From contig JAWNGF010000007.1 of the NCBI GenBank assembly GCA_037039685.1, positions 2,728,001 through 2,792,000 of the forward strand: 64,000 bases of DNA, given 5' to 3'. The stretch's first letter is position 1. Each line of letters opens with the position of its first letter. This stretch comes from Ceratobasidium sp. AG-K. Taxonomy: Eukaryota > Basidiomycota > Agaricomycetes > Cantharellales > Ceratobasidiaceae. A model generated the notes under the pieces. It made no database searches, was not told the DNA's origin, and saw only the letters and a program-made list of their open reading frames with translations. Made by a program: the position numbers and the translations under genes. Positions 10,368 through 23,887 of this stretch are shown here, one piece after another.

Positions 10368-12506
10368 ATGCCTCCACATGTCGAAAGAACAAATGCAGCC
10401 TTAGTAGATTATGTCAGAAATGCCATTGGGCGGGGAGACAAGCTCCCCAACCCTCAAAGTCGCAAGTCCGCTCGCCGGAGAGCCTTGATTGTAAGCAAGT
10501 AGGCTTAGGGCGTTCAAGCTTGTGGTACAACTCGTTCTCTCGTTACAGATTGCCCCAACCTACGCGGAGCCAGCCTCCGAGTACCCACCACTACCATCGA
10601 CTGCCCATGACGTTAAATTGGTTCGGGAAATGCTCAGTGAGTCCCCCTTGAACATGTAGTATTGCACCCAATAATGCTTCCTTAGTTAAGTGGCGATATG
10701 ATCCCTGTAACATAAGGATTCTTTGCGATGTCTGTGGTGGGTTCAATGGCCGCGCAGATCCGACTAGGGAGAATATAGTAAATCGCTTGCTTGGTTATTC
10801 ACCGATATCCGCACTGATAGCCTATAGCTCGGCAGCTTGGAATGGCTCGTCAAAGGTACTCAGGAGGGCGATTACCGATTCCTACATTGTAAGTTTGCGT
10901 TCATTATATAAATGCGTAATTCCTACTATACGCATGTCTACAGTCAGTGGCCACGCAGATCGATTTCTCAGCGACTCAACAAGAGGCAAGGAAGCTCGAC
11001 TTGTCCCAACTTTAAAGCCGTCTCAAGACTACGAGATCGACGAGGAGTATACAGTATTCCCCGCCCAAGTTCGTGCCAGAATCATAACCGTTAGAGACCG
11101 CGTATACTATAACGAAGGTGACATGACTATGAGGAATGTTGAGTTGAAAGACTCACATGCTCCCAAACGCCGTAGCTATTATAACGAGATCAAGGGAGCC
11201 AAGGGACGAAGACAGGCCAGGCGATGCTTCCCGGATTTGGGATAGCGTAGGTCTTTAGTTCGGATAGCTCTCATGAACCAAAGGCTAAAACAAAGTTCAA
11301 TGCCAGGAGCTCAATGCGATGCTCTCGAAGCTCCCCAAAGGCAGCACTATTACCGTACGTATTGATATAACTTTTAACCACCATACGACGCTAAGCTCAA
11401 GCCTACTGTAGACTGTGATGGATGTAAGTAAATGATTTTGGGACCCAGCCGAATCAACTAACCACTTATTTGACCGCGTTATACTGAAAGTGTTGCGCTA
11501 GTGGAAGAATCCTTAGTGAGTAAATTACGGGGCCACCGTGAATAGCTTATTAACAATAAATTCCCTGAATATAGATGCCAACACGAAACTGTTGGGAGGC
11601 GGGCTCAGGGCACGTCCTGGGTGGATGGCGTCTAGCGGGCGGGTGCCAGCACGCTCAGGTGGAAATCCAATGCGGGAAACTGCCGCAAGGCTTGGCGTTG
11701 CTCGCCTGACTAAGGTTCGCCAGTTACGATACCACTTTGGCAAAGGAATCTCCGCTCACAGCGCCATACACAAGGACGCAAAAGTTTGCACCAGTACCAG
11801 AGAGTTGACTCCCGTGCGTTTCAAGTCAAATATTGCTACTACTATTATGGTGGAAAAACTCCCGGCAAGGGAACGAAATATGGATCATATCAAAGCGCGG
11901 ATGGTAAGTCGCCCAGATGTATCGTCACGGCGGAACCGGGACTTAGAATGTTTAGTTTGCTTGGGCTGGTTGTCACCAACGCCAAGGCGCATGGGACACC
12001 TCTGACTTCAAGGCTGGGGTTCTCACTCAGGCAAGTCCAATGCATATCTCGAAGTATTGTTATCCTAACATGAACTTTTGCGCCCAGTGTTTCACCCAGT
12101 GTTTTCTCCCCGTAGCGGGGAGTCGGACGTTGGCGACTCGCAGTCCTGCCACTTACGGTGAAGTTTTCGAGAGAGTTAGGTATGTACCCCATGCGCATAC
12201 AGACTATCCTTCAGGCTCAGCAGGCTGATGGGAATCACGCCACTCCCTAGCGATATGGTCTCCAAGGCTCGTGCTGCCGAACCTGATACGAATAGACGTG
12301 GGCTGCAGTTTGTGCAGGTGAGTACTATAATATCGTACTCGGTTGCACCCATGCTCAGTCTGCTTCTGTGCGCACTTGCTTAGCTCTGGACCTCTTCGAG
12401 AAACAGTCATCATAATCATCAGGTGAGCCCCCTTGTATGGGTTGTTCCAAGTTCTCACCACCTAGACTATTAGAGTTCGATTTTGAGGCTTCCTGTAGTA
12501 ATATAA
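10368..12506 (+). CDS. caspase-like (peptidase C14, p20) protein, tandem copy A
   Basis: Fifteen exons in phase give 451 residues: 10368-10490, 10549-10636, 10686-10777, 10828-10888, 10944-11117, 11176-11246, 11307-11354, 11412-11423, 11491-11515, 11575-11903, 11956-12030, 12088-12179, 12224-12317, 12384-12422, 12474-12506. Caspase/metacaspase landmarks: ALI-IAPTY (beta-1), LPSTAHDVKLVREML, IRILCDVCGG, SLEWLVKGTQEGDYRFLH then FSGHAD (catalytic His; the usual SGHG Gly is Ala), KLPKGSTIT, TVMD-CCASGRIL (catalytic Cys segment; family DCCHSG has His where this has Ala) and WAGCHQRQ in the C-terminal part. Intron 11 uses a GC donor (12031). The 3' exons align to copies B and C with identical 39- and 33-nt lengths. 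Likely an intracellular Cys peptidase or pseudo-peptidase; its role is unknown. First of the array. Confidence 0.8.
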
Positions 12507-13089
12507 GATGTCCAGTCTTGATGACCATTTACCTGTATGCGCATTTATCTACACTTTTACAATAATTCTACAAATAACTACACTCATTCGCCGAAACAAT
12601 TCGGCCCAATTGAGGCTCATGTTCCCTCAGCGCTTGCAGCTAATATTATCGCCGATTAGGCCTACTAGGAGTATCCGCTGCCAGTGCCGGTTTCGGTTCA
12701 CCCTCGTAATTCCTTTGGCCGCTTGGCCATAATCGGTGTCTAACGCTCTAAGGCGGATACTCGAAATGGAACGATTGTCCGCCTTTATTCACCACTGCCT
12801 CCGGCGGACCGCTGAAATACTCCGTGACCCCGTTAGGAGATTCTACTGTGCACGAGAGTGAAGCTACACATATTTACTGATTTAGTTACATTTGTTCTTA
12901 TATGTGTCAAGATCCGGCTCGTTGACAGCCCAGCGTCTATCATGATCAAGGACTTCGGGCCGAGGCTGGAAGCAAACCGCCTGACCCTAACCCTAACACT
13001 ACCTCCCCTTCCTTGATCCTTGAATATATCTGTTCGTTGCTTGAACGCTGATCTCGAAATAATTACTGCGTCGTGTTAACCATTTCCCC
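12507..13089. other. spacer and likely promoter of copy B
   Basis: No ORF with motifs. Contains a short CCCTAA double repeat (about 12984-12995), too short to be a telomeric relic. Sequence just before the ATG at 13090 is pyrimidine-rich (ccatttcccc). Confidence 0.4.
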
Positions 13090-15255
13090 ATGCCACCGCG
13101 TGCTCGTCAGGCAACCGTTCAAGTCCCCTCCTCTGGGTTGGTTGACGATCACAAAAAAATTAAGGAATACGTCAAAAAGGCTATACAGGACGGTAACATG
13201 CTCTACAAGCCTGGTGTCACGCCTCAGCGCGACACTCGTAAAGCTTTAATAGTACGTTTGACCGAAATTTTCTGGGTGAGTGTGGGTTGAGTAAGGCATC
13301 TCGGTACTTGGTAGATTGCACCGGTCTACCAAGAACCAGGGCGAGAGCCAGGTTTTGCTTTACCAGCGACAGTCCATGATGTAAAGCTAGTACACGAAAT
13401 GTTAAGTGCGCGAACCGATCGTCGTGCATGATGAATGGTGTTCTGACCCACCAGCTCATAGTTGATTCGGGATACAAGCGTGAAAATATACGCATATTAT
13501 GTGATATGTGGAACTTGAACTGCCTTGCTGATCCTACGAGGCAAAACATTGTATGAATACTCATACACTTACATGTTCGTGAGGCTCACGTGCAAGGTGA
13601 CTCAGATGGATAGTCTGGAATGGCTTGTTCACGATACCCGTGGTGGTGACTACCGGTTCTTGCATTGTGAGCACAGAAAAGGGGGCCGAATATAGACTAA
13701 ACTCAACCCCTTTGGGTTTAACAGTTAGCGGCCATGGAATTCGAGATGAAAAGGATTCCAACGATGACGGAACCCGGAAAGCGGCACGGGGAGTTCCAGC
13801 CAGCGTGAACAGGGACACGTACTCTGATGTGGACTCCGATGATTACGAAACTAGCATCGAGCTTACCCAACTAAGGATTGACAATGGAGTCACTCCGAAG
13901 AGGCGAAAGGCACAAAACATCCCTAAAGTAGTAAAGTACTACAAGCAAGGTGAATACCGTAAAGCCTCTGTTAGTCCCACGGATCCTCATGGACCACAGC
14001 TATCATGACCAGACTCATAGAATCGAGAGATGACGAGGACTCACAAAACCCGTCGGTTGTTTGGGATAGTGTACCGCAGCAAAACCTCCGTTGTTTTGTT
14101 CTCATGCTCACTAATGCGTGTGTAGGAGCTGAACCAATATCTTTCAAGGCTTCATCCTGAGAGTACAATTACGGTTAGTGCTTCCTGAATGCTTCACCGA
14201 ATAGCTGATTAGTCGACTATCCATCCAACACAGTGTCTGATGGATGTACGTTCACAAATTAGCTGTATTCACTCTATGTAACTAACGCCCCTGCCAAAAT
14301 ATGAAGTGCTGCGCCAGCGGAAGAATACTTAGTATGTCACATGCATGCTCTAACCTTCCACCGTAATCTGAAATCTTTGCATACAAGATCTCCCTCACAA
14401 AGCCCTGGGTGCGGGGTTTCGGGGGATGGTATTTAAAGCCGTTTCCGCCGGGGCTGATTTACCTGGCCTGCCCGCTCCAGCGGCACCAATGGCCTTCGAA
14501 TCTATTATACCACCTGTTACTCAGCACGCAGAATTAACGCTCCCAATACCAGAGTCTTCAATTCCTCAAGCAACTGAGGAATCAAGCGAGTCGGCCGAAT
14601 CGCCTGATGATGCCGATATCTGGCCTGAGCGGCTCCCAATCGGGGAAAAACAACTTAATAAAGTTAAAGCGAACATTGTCCGTGAATATTATTATTTTAA
14701 AACGGGCCATACAGGTTGACTAAACTATTCTTGAACTTTGCAGTTTCACTGGAGCGGCTGCCACCAACGCCAAAATTCCCACAACTCGGACAATAGCATA
14801 TGCGCTACTGGGGCATTGACCCGCGTAAGTAGTAAGATATTAGTACAACGGAGCGTTCCGCTTACTTTTGAATTAAACTATAGGCATTTACCAACGCCTA
14901 CAAAGATTTAAAGTTGGAAGGCACCCACACCCACAAGCGGTTGCACAAAGTGGTCAAGTACGCAGCCTTTTGATTATTTAGGGTTGCGTCAAGAAGCTCA
15001 TTCGGATTTTGCAGGCATTCAGTCTACGAAACCACAAGCTCCCTAGGGTCCCCAAGGCCTCAGTTTGTTCAGGTGAGTCGAGTATCCCAACCCAACAATG
15101 CGGTGGTTGGAGCTAACAATATCTTAGTTATGGACTGTATTCAAGGACAAGGACCCTGAAGCACGAGTGAGTTTAAGTCCGGCTATTACGTTTCGAAGTC
15201 TTCTTAAATTCAAGGACTATAGAAGCAGCTTTTGAAGTCGCGAGTGGAGCTTTGA
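13090..15255 (+). CDS. caspase-like (peptidase C14, p20) protein, tandem copy B
   Basis: Fifteen exons in phase, 452 residues: 13090-13251, 13315-13405, 13462-13550, 13606-13666, 13725-13949, 14000-14070, 14126-14173, 14234-14245, 14307-14331, 14388-14677, 14744-14824, 14884-14957, 15015-15072, 15128-15166, 15223-15255. Motifs: KALI-IAPVYQEP, LPATVHDVKLVHEML, NIRILCD, SLEWLVHDTRGGDYRFLH, FSGHGIRDEKDSND (catalytic His intact), LHPESTIT, CLMD-CCASGRIL (catalytic Cys), FHWSGCHQRQN, PRPQFVQ, LWTVFKD. Residues 260-350 form an acidic, Ser/Pro-rich linker (EESSESAESPDDAD). Both catalytic-dyad residues are present, so this copy could be active. Exons 4, 6-9, 14 and 15 have the same lengths as in A and C, which supports tandem duplication. 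Confidence 0.85.
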
Positions 15256-15655
15256 AGTAGAACGTGAATGCCGGCAACAATTATATATAACGAATAGCTT
15301 GAAACAATCGAAGTGCCTGGATCACCTTGTCTGAAACCACTCGAACACATGATGAAATTAATAGTATAGAATCAGTACCTGTACGCATGCGTACTAACAT
15401 ATCATTCCTGTGCACGACCACGTACCTTATCATGAGCCGAATGGCATTGTAACTCAAAATGCCACGTTTGTCGATGCCCGTTTACCCTGGGCCTCGAAGG
15501 ACTCTGACCGCTGATTGTCCGCTTCGGAACATAGTCCGCAGCCCTTGTTAGAAATAAGCTCCAGACGAGATAAAGAAGTATAGATTGCATTATGACCTAG
15601 GTGGTAAAATGTTCACATGTGCAGCTATAGTGGAGTCAGCGTTTGTAAGGCTTAG
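15256..15655. other. spacer between copy B and the caspase remnant
   Basis: No supported gene; no similarity to the array exons was recognised in this stretch. Confidence 0.4.
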
Positions 15656-16140
15656 TTTGCTTGGGTAGGTTGTCACCAGCGCCAAAGCCTTGGGGCATGG
15701 GACACAGCTGACTTCACAGCTGGGCTCCTCACTAGGACGGATTCTGATTTGCTCGAGAGGTTATTGCGTCGAAATTTAGGCTCAGTGTTTTGTCCATCTT
15801 TATCAGGACTTGGCTAATTGTCGTGAATTAGCGACTCAAAGCCCTCTTATGTACAATGATGCCTTCGAGAGAGTGAGGTACGTGTCTCATATGCATATAG
15901 ACTACTGTTCAGTAGGCCAATAGTATATCTCCTCTCCTGATCTCATAAGCGAGTTCTGCACTCTTTCCTGGACTTCTAGGAGCGATAGCTCTTGGCTCCT
16001 ATGAAATACCCCAAGCACTTCAGTCTTGGTAAGTTAAGCGCCGTGTATCATCGGGTTGCGTTAACTAATTCATGTTACAGCATGGCTTTGCTTCCATTCT
16101 GACCGCATATGCGCCTGTCAAATGCATGACAGTCACGTTC
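15656..16140 (+). pseudogene. caspase-like gene remnant (3' exons only)
   Basis: Two stretches match copy A's exons 11 and 12. 15656-15735 encodes FAWVGCHQRQ...GAWDTADF (copy A: FAWAGCHQRQGAWDTSDF) with a two-codon insertion. 15786-15877 is 92 nt, exactly copy A's exon 12 length, and ends in AFERVR before a GT donor (copy A: VFERVR). Sequence to about 16140 vaguely follows exons 13-14 (CCCAAGCACTTCAG then a GT donor). No p20 exons precede it, so it is a truncated fourth array member, closer to A than to B or C. Confidence 0.7.
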
Positions 16141-16393
16141 AGAAGTCTCATGATTTTGGTGCTAGTCGCCTCGCTCTCTCGATTAGGCCCAAACACCCGT
16201 CCCGGGGAATTTGCTCCTTTGCCGGCCCTATAAGCCTATCCGATCGCGATCGGAATTGATTGACAGCACGGCGTCTACCGCGATCTTGAAAGAGCGCGAG
16301 AGTTAGGATACATTCATCTGCATCCCCACCCATCCATCATTCGTCTCGAGCCACCTACTTACTATTTGAAACCATAAATTGCGCGGGAACTTC

Positions 16394-18851
16394 ATGACTT
16401 CGAATAGCACCTTCGCATTATCACGGTCCGAGGTGGATCATAATGTTGACCAACCTCCTCCGAAAGGCAGCGACCTAAAAGCTGTCAGGGAACGTGTCCG
16501 AGAAATCATTGAGAATGGAAACAGGCTGGTACCTAATCCCAAAGAAACTGCCCAAGATCTTGCATCACAGTTATCAACGGGCAAAGAGCGAGAGCCAAAT
16601 CGCAAGGCCCTAATCGTATGTTCTCAAATCCCTATTGAGTATGGTAAATGATACTAATATTTAACCGGTAACAGATAGCCCCTGTGTATAAAGAAACAGA
16701 TGAACGTAGGAAAGAATTGAGTTTACCTGCTACTGCCCGAGACGTCTTGTTGGTGCACGAAATGCTCAGTAAGCTGTTCATCCTGAGACTTGCTTGATGA
16801 AACTAGAGCTCACATTTCAAGTTGCTAGTCCAGGAAGCTGGGTATGGAAAAGAAGAGATTCGAGTACTCTCCGATGTTTGCGGCGGGTTCTATGGCACCG
16901 CTGACCCGACGAGAGAGAATGTTGTAAGAAAACCTTACATGCATACCCCCGGTTGTATCCGTTGACTTCATCCGCACCTTGACTCAGATAGCCAGTCTAC
17001 AATGGCTCGTTCATGATAGTCGCCGCGGCGATTTTCGCTTTTTACACTGTGAGTACTTGGACTCGTCCTAATAAGCACAAACGCCTTTTAAGACGTTTTT
17101 ATCCGAAAATAGTCAGTGGACATGGTGCTCGGGACGAAAAAGACTCAAACGATGACGGAACTCGGAAGGTAGCACGCATGGTAGATCCGAGCGTTAATCA
17201 AAATACCTACACGGGGGTGCCACTTGATGATTACGAGGATAGTATTGACCAGGTGCGGCACAGGATCCGCGATGGGGAATGCCCGAAGAGGCTGAGGACA
17301 CAGAAAGTCCCTAAACAAGTGAAATATTACAAGCAAGGTGACGAGAATATCGCCACATTTTTCGTTGAATACCCGGTTCTCACAAATGGCCTAGCTATCA
17401 TGACCAGGCTCGGTGAATCAAGGGACGATGAGGAATCACAGGACCCGTCAGTTATATGGGACACCGTACGATTATGAGATATTATACTTTGTCTTGTTCT
17501 TTCATTCACCTATTTGCCTGCAGGAGTTGAATCATTACCTCTCACAGCTTCATCCCGAGAGTACGATTACGGTGGGTAGCATCAAGCGCTTGATGAAATT
17601 TCCTCGGTAGTTCTGTCAACTGATTGCCATACACCTTAGTGTGTCATAGATGTATGCCGAATTTTATCCCGGTGTAGTCCAGCTGAAGCTAATACTACTG
17701 AAATCCAAGTGCTGTGCGAGTGGCAGGATGCTCAGTATGTCGTACCGTTACTTGTGACTTTATTTGAAATCTGAACCCTACACTTGCGAGATCTCCCTGA
17801 CAAGGCTCTGGGTCCGGGGTTTAGGGGGAATATCCCCGACAGCTATCTGGGTCCGGGGTTTAGGGGGAAACCTCAACAAGCTGTTGAACAATCGGAACGC
17901 TCTTCCCAAGCACCAATGGTGATAGGGGAAGCGCTCGGTCATTTTCACTTTGAGCAGCCTGGGGCTGCTCCGAATGGAGAGACGGGTGGTCTCATGCAGA
18001 TGGGTCATCTCATGCAAGGACTACAACAGATTCCAATGCCAGAACCAGTCGTTCCAAATCCGGATTTTCAACCAATCGCTCCGATCCCAGAGCCAGAACC
18101 CGATACTCAGGGCACGGGAGCAGCTTCACCCGCCTCAGAACCGGCCACTACGGTATCAGAGTCTTCCGATGACGAAAGCATCGAACAGCCGTCCGAATTG
18201 TTCAATAACGCCGGCTTCTGGATAGAGGAGCTTCCCGAGGGCGAGAAGCAACTGAACAAGATTAGAGCAAATATTGTTGGTGATATGAGGAGCCCGTAGA
18301 TAGCGACTGACCACTTCGATGGCTTCACAGTTTCATTGGAGTGCCTGTCACCTGCGGCAGAACGCTCATAACTCAGCCAGCGGTCAATGCGCGACTGGTG
18401 AACTAACCCGCGTAAGTAAAGCCATGCCCTAACGAGCACCCAATATATGGAGAACCAAATCTACAGGCCTTCACCAAGATATATAAAGAATTGAAGCTGG
18501 CGGACACCCATACGCACAAGCAAATATACAAGGAAGTCAAGTACGCAGTCCCTTAGTCTGAGTCCCTATCCCGGATAACTCAGTCCGATTGTATATGCGC
18601 AGACGGGCAGTCCATCAAACGACAACTTCTTGGGAAGACCCGAGGCCACAATTCGTACAGGTGAGTGGATGTACCCACTATCAGCGTCGCACATTGACCG
18701 TACCTCGTCTTGTACTTAGCTGTGGACTGCGTTTAAGGATGAGGATCCTCGGTTGCAGGCAAGTCGCGGTTTGTCGACGTGCCAGAGAACAATTCCCATA
18801 ACGAAGACCGTCCTACAGAAGCAAGTTCTAAACTCCAAAGTGGTGCTTTGA
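16394..18851 (+). CDS. caspase-like (peptidase C14, p20) protein, tandem copy C
   Basis: Fifteen exons in phase, 540 residues: 16394-16615, 16675-16768, 16829-16923, 16988-17048, 17113-17337, 17395-17465, 17524-17571, 17640-17651, 17710-17734, 17791-18275, 18331-18411, 18467-18540, 18603-18660, 18720-18758, 18819-18851. The ATG at 16394 is chosen as the first in frame. Motifs: KALI-IAPVYKE, LPATARDVLLVHEML, IRVLSDVCGGFYG, SLQWLVHDSRRGDFRFLH, FSGHGARDEKDSND (His), CVID-CCASGRML (Cys), FHWSACHLRQN, PRPQFVQ, LWTAFKDEDP. Exon 10 is 485 nt against 290 in B, mostly a Pro/Glu-rich linker (PMPEPVVPNPDFQPIAPIPE) that starts with a duplicated 13-residue unit. The last intron uses a GC donor (18759). 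The catalytic dyad is intact. Confidence 0.85.
17808..17869 (+). repeat. 23-bp direct repeat inside copy C exon 10
   Basis: The 23-bp unit at 17808-17830 (begins ctgggtccggggtt) recurs at 17847-17869 with an offset of 39 nt, exactly 13 codons. The protein reads LGPGFRGN..., then LGPGFRGK. Copy B has a single related unit (LGAGFRG), so the duplication arose in copy C and keeps the frame. Confidence 0.9.
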
Positions 18852-19437
18852 TGTGGACCCGCCGGCAAATACGGAAGGTATCACTCGATATATGGGGCAA
18901 CGATTCGCGGGCCTCACTCGCAAGCTCAGAATATGGTTTTATAAATTGCAATGTTAAATAAAGCTTTTGTCTGCGAGATGTTTCGTCGTCCAAATGGGCC
19001 CGTATGCATCTCAGCAAAAATCGTGCGTGTTGGTAAGGGCTCGCTGGTGCAGACGAGATTTTGCGAGCTTCAATTGGCATCACGGATTTCGCTGGGACGT
19101 TCCGATCATTTGAATCTGAAGGGGTACTGACATGCGACACTGTGGCCCGGATTGCCAATATGCGTGGGAACTCAACAAGCGTCCAGTGAAGTCATCATTT
19201 GATTGCGGTTTGCACATCACGCGGGGTCCAAAGTGAACGACCACGCCTCTGGAGTTCGTGGTTTAGGGGCGATCGGCGACGACTCTTAGCAACGTCGAAA
19301 TTTTTGGAGCAAGAGTTCGACCTGCAAATACGACCAAGTAGATCTCTGTATTCCGTGAGTCTAGTCAACTCTCTGCCACTGCTCATCTGATAGATACGGC
19401 CATTGGCTTTGTAGGCTTACATCGCAATAAATATTCT
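18852..19437. other. intergenic, nothing recognised
   Basis: Between the end of the caspase-like array and the Lsb5-like gene. Opposite-strand ~63-codon ORFs at 19195-19390 overlap almost perfectly and carry no motif. Confidence 0.45.
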
Positions 19438-21440
19438 ATGGCAACATCTACTCTCGGAATCGCAAAGCAGGCCTTCAGCACCCTAACAGGGGAAAAGCCA
19501 CATGTCCGTTCGATTCACACTTTGACAATCCTCATCACGGCACTGATTGTCGCTCAAGTCGTCCATCACCGATTGGATAGAGATCCTGTCGAGAGAGCAA
19601 TATAAAGAAGACGATTACGATGGGTGAGTTTCTCGCAGACTGGTGCTTTGAGATTAGGGTAGCTAACTGCGGGCATTTGCCACTAGGATTCCCGAATTAG
19701 TCGAATCGGTGAACCTACAAGCTGGAGGGTATGTGCAATACACCTATGCTACCCATTGTATGAGCCTAATTGACTTGCCTAGGGCGACAGAGGCATCTAG
19801 AGCTATTCGAAAGAAACTCAAGTATGGGAACGTACATCGCCAACTTCGTGCGCTCACGGTGTGTCCCGGATTCCCACCCATCCTCCGATCAAATGGCCTG
19901 ATTCCCAGTAGATGCTCAAAGCTCTCGTCGAAAACTGCGGCCCCAAATTCCAAGGTGCGCACCTCGCCACCGGGTTTATATCTGTGATTGTCCTAATCCA
20001 CTCGATACAGCCACCTTTGCCAATGACCAACTCACGGAGAGAATAAAGCTCATGTCCCAAGATCCAATGACGGATGAGCACGTCAAACGCAAGCTCATGT
20101 CCGTCTTGGCTAGTTGGCATAGGCAATTCAAGGACGATCCCAAGATGCAGGCCGTATCCAGTCTCTATGCGCAGTGCGGAGGGGGCAAAAAGGTAGACTG
20201 TGGACGGATACCTCTAGTAGGGCATGAGCTAATCTAGGATTCATATCTAGGCGTCAACAGCTAGTCAAGGGCCAACTTCGCCTCGACCGCACGCAGAGAC
20301 GGTGTACGAGCAACACCAACGTCGCGCTGAGGAGGAAGCTCGAGAACGCGCCGAGGCAAAGGCAAAGGAACGAGCCGCGAAAGAGGACGAGAAGAGAAAA
20401 CAACGAGAAGAGAAGCTGGCAGCCAAGGTATGTGGCAATCACCAGCCATTCTGTTTTGCTAACTTTGCGTAGGAGCGTGAACGCAAGGCACGGTCCCAAC
20501 CCGCTCGCAAGCCATTCAATTACGAACAGGAAAAGCCCAAGATTTTGCAAACGATTGCGGAATCATCGCAAGCTTCGACGAATCTCCTCAACGCGGTCAA
20601 GGTGTGTTGGTCAAATACCGCTCCAGATAATGATCGCTCATCAGAGTTAATCAAGCGCGTTAATCGCGAGCAAGAGTCCGTCACGACGAATGCGGATGTT
20701 CAACAATGCTTGAATACTGCCAAGACCGTCCGCAAGCAATTGATTAGGTATATCCAACTTGCCATCCAGAAGGAGGAGATTATCGGTACTTTGCTCGATA
20801 CCAATGAACGAATTATCGCGGCTATCCAACTTTATGACAAGGTGAGTTACCATACTCGGGTTTAATAATCAAAATTAATTTCTATTTCATCTAGATGTCC
20901 AAATCCCCCGATCAGGATTCAGATGAAGAAGTCCGGGCGACCCTTGCCTCGACGGCGCTCGGGGAAAAGCCCGCCAACCCATCTCCTGACGAGCGAGACA
21001 CCGAACTCGAGAAACTTCAGTACAAACAACGTGCTCGGGTTCAGCGAGAGATTAGCCGGTCCTCGCTTCGCTCCAGCTTCACTGCTGGTGCTGTCGGTGC
21101 TGGAGTTGGAGCTGGTGCTGCCGGGGCTGCTTTGCATCCCGATTTACAAGATCTCGCGTGGGGTGGAGCGAGCAGCTCTCTTCAAGCCCCTCTCCAGCCT
21201 TCTGGCTCTGCTACTGAAGCTTATACGAACCGAGGATCGCTTTCCGACTTTAGCGACTATGACTCATCAGACGAGGAGACGCATCGAGCGGGACCCAGTG
21301 GTTATGATTATCGCCAGGGAGGAACTGCGGCGCCGTTGAGCAGCCAACAAGACGATGACGACGATCCATTTGCGGATCCATTTGCGGATGGAAATGAGGT
21401 TGGCACGCCGGGTATCCCCGAGAAGCGTATGCAGTGGTGA
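19438..21440 (+). CDS. LSB5: Lsb5-like VHS-GAT domain protein
   Basis: Ten exons in phase, 506 residues: 19438-19503, 19559-19623, 19687-19728, 19783-19858, 19912-19954, 20011-20192, 20251-20427, 20473-20601, 20647-20841, 20895-21440. An N-terminal VHS-like domain (residues ~20-145) shows SSITDWIEILSREQYKEDDYDG, EASRAIRKKLKYGN, MLKALVENCGPKFQ. A charged coiled coil (RAEEEARERAEAKAKERAA) leads to a GAT-like helical bundle (ADVQQCLNTAKTVRKQL, EIIGTLLDTNERII). The C-terminal ~180 residues are disordered and acidic with a DDDDPFADPFADG repeat resembling NPF/DPF-type adaptor motifs. Yeast Lsb5 links ubiquitin/Arf signals to actin at endocytic sites, and the same architecture suggests an endocytic or endosomal adaptor. 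The first intron (gtccgt donor) is inferred from the VHS alignment. Confidence 0.85.
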
Positions 21441-21640
21441 GCGAGACGGGTGGCAATGAATTTCTGGGAATGTGCGGTGTTGAATAACTAAATTGGAATA
21501 GATCTTGACTGCGATGTATCTTGAATGTTAACTGGATATAGAATCATTGGCGAAAGAGGGATCAATTATTCCGAGAGTTTCATTGTTCACACCGGATAGA
21601 CCAAGGTATGTATGAATTTAGTAGTTATAACATTAAACAA

Positions 21641-23887
<2,247 letters not shown>

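Noticed and set aside
12983..12997. CCCTAACCCTAA, telomere-like repeat
   Set aside because: Only two hexamers in ordinary intergenic DNA; more likely chance or a telo-box-like promoter motif than an internal telomere.
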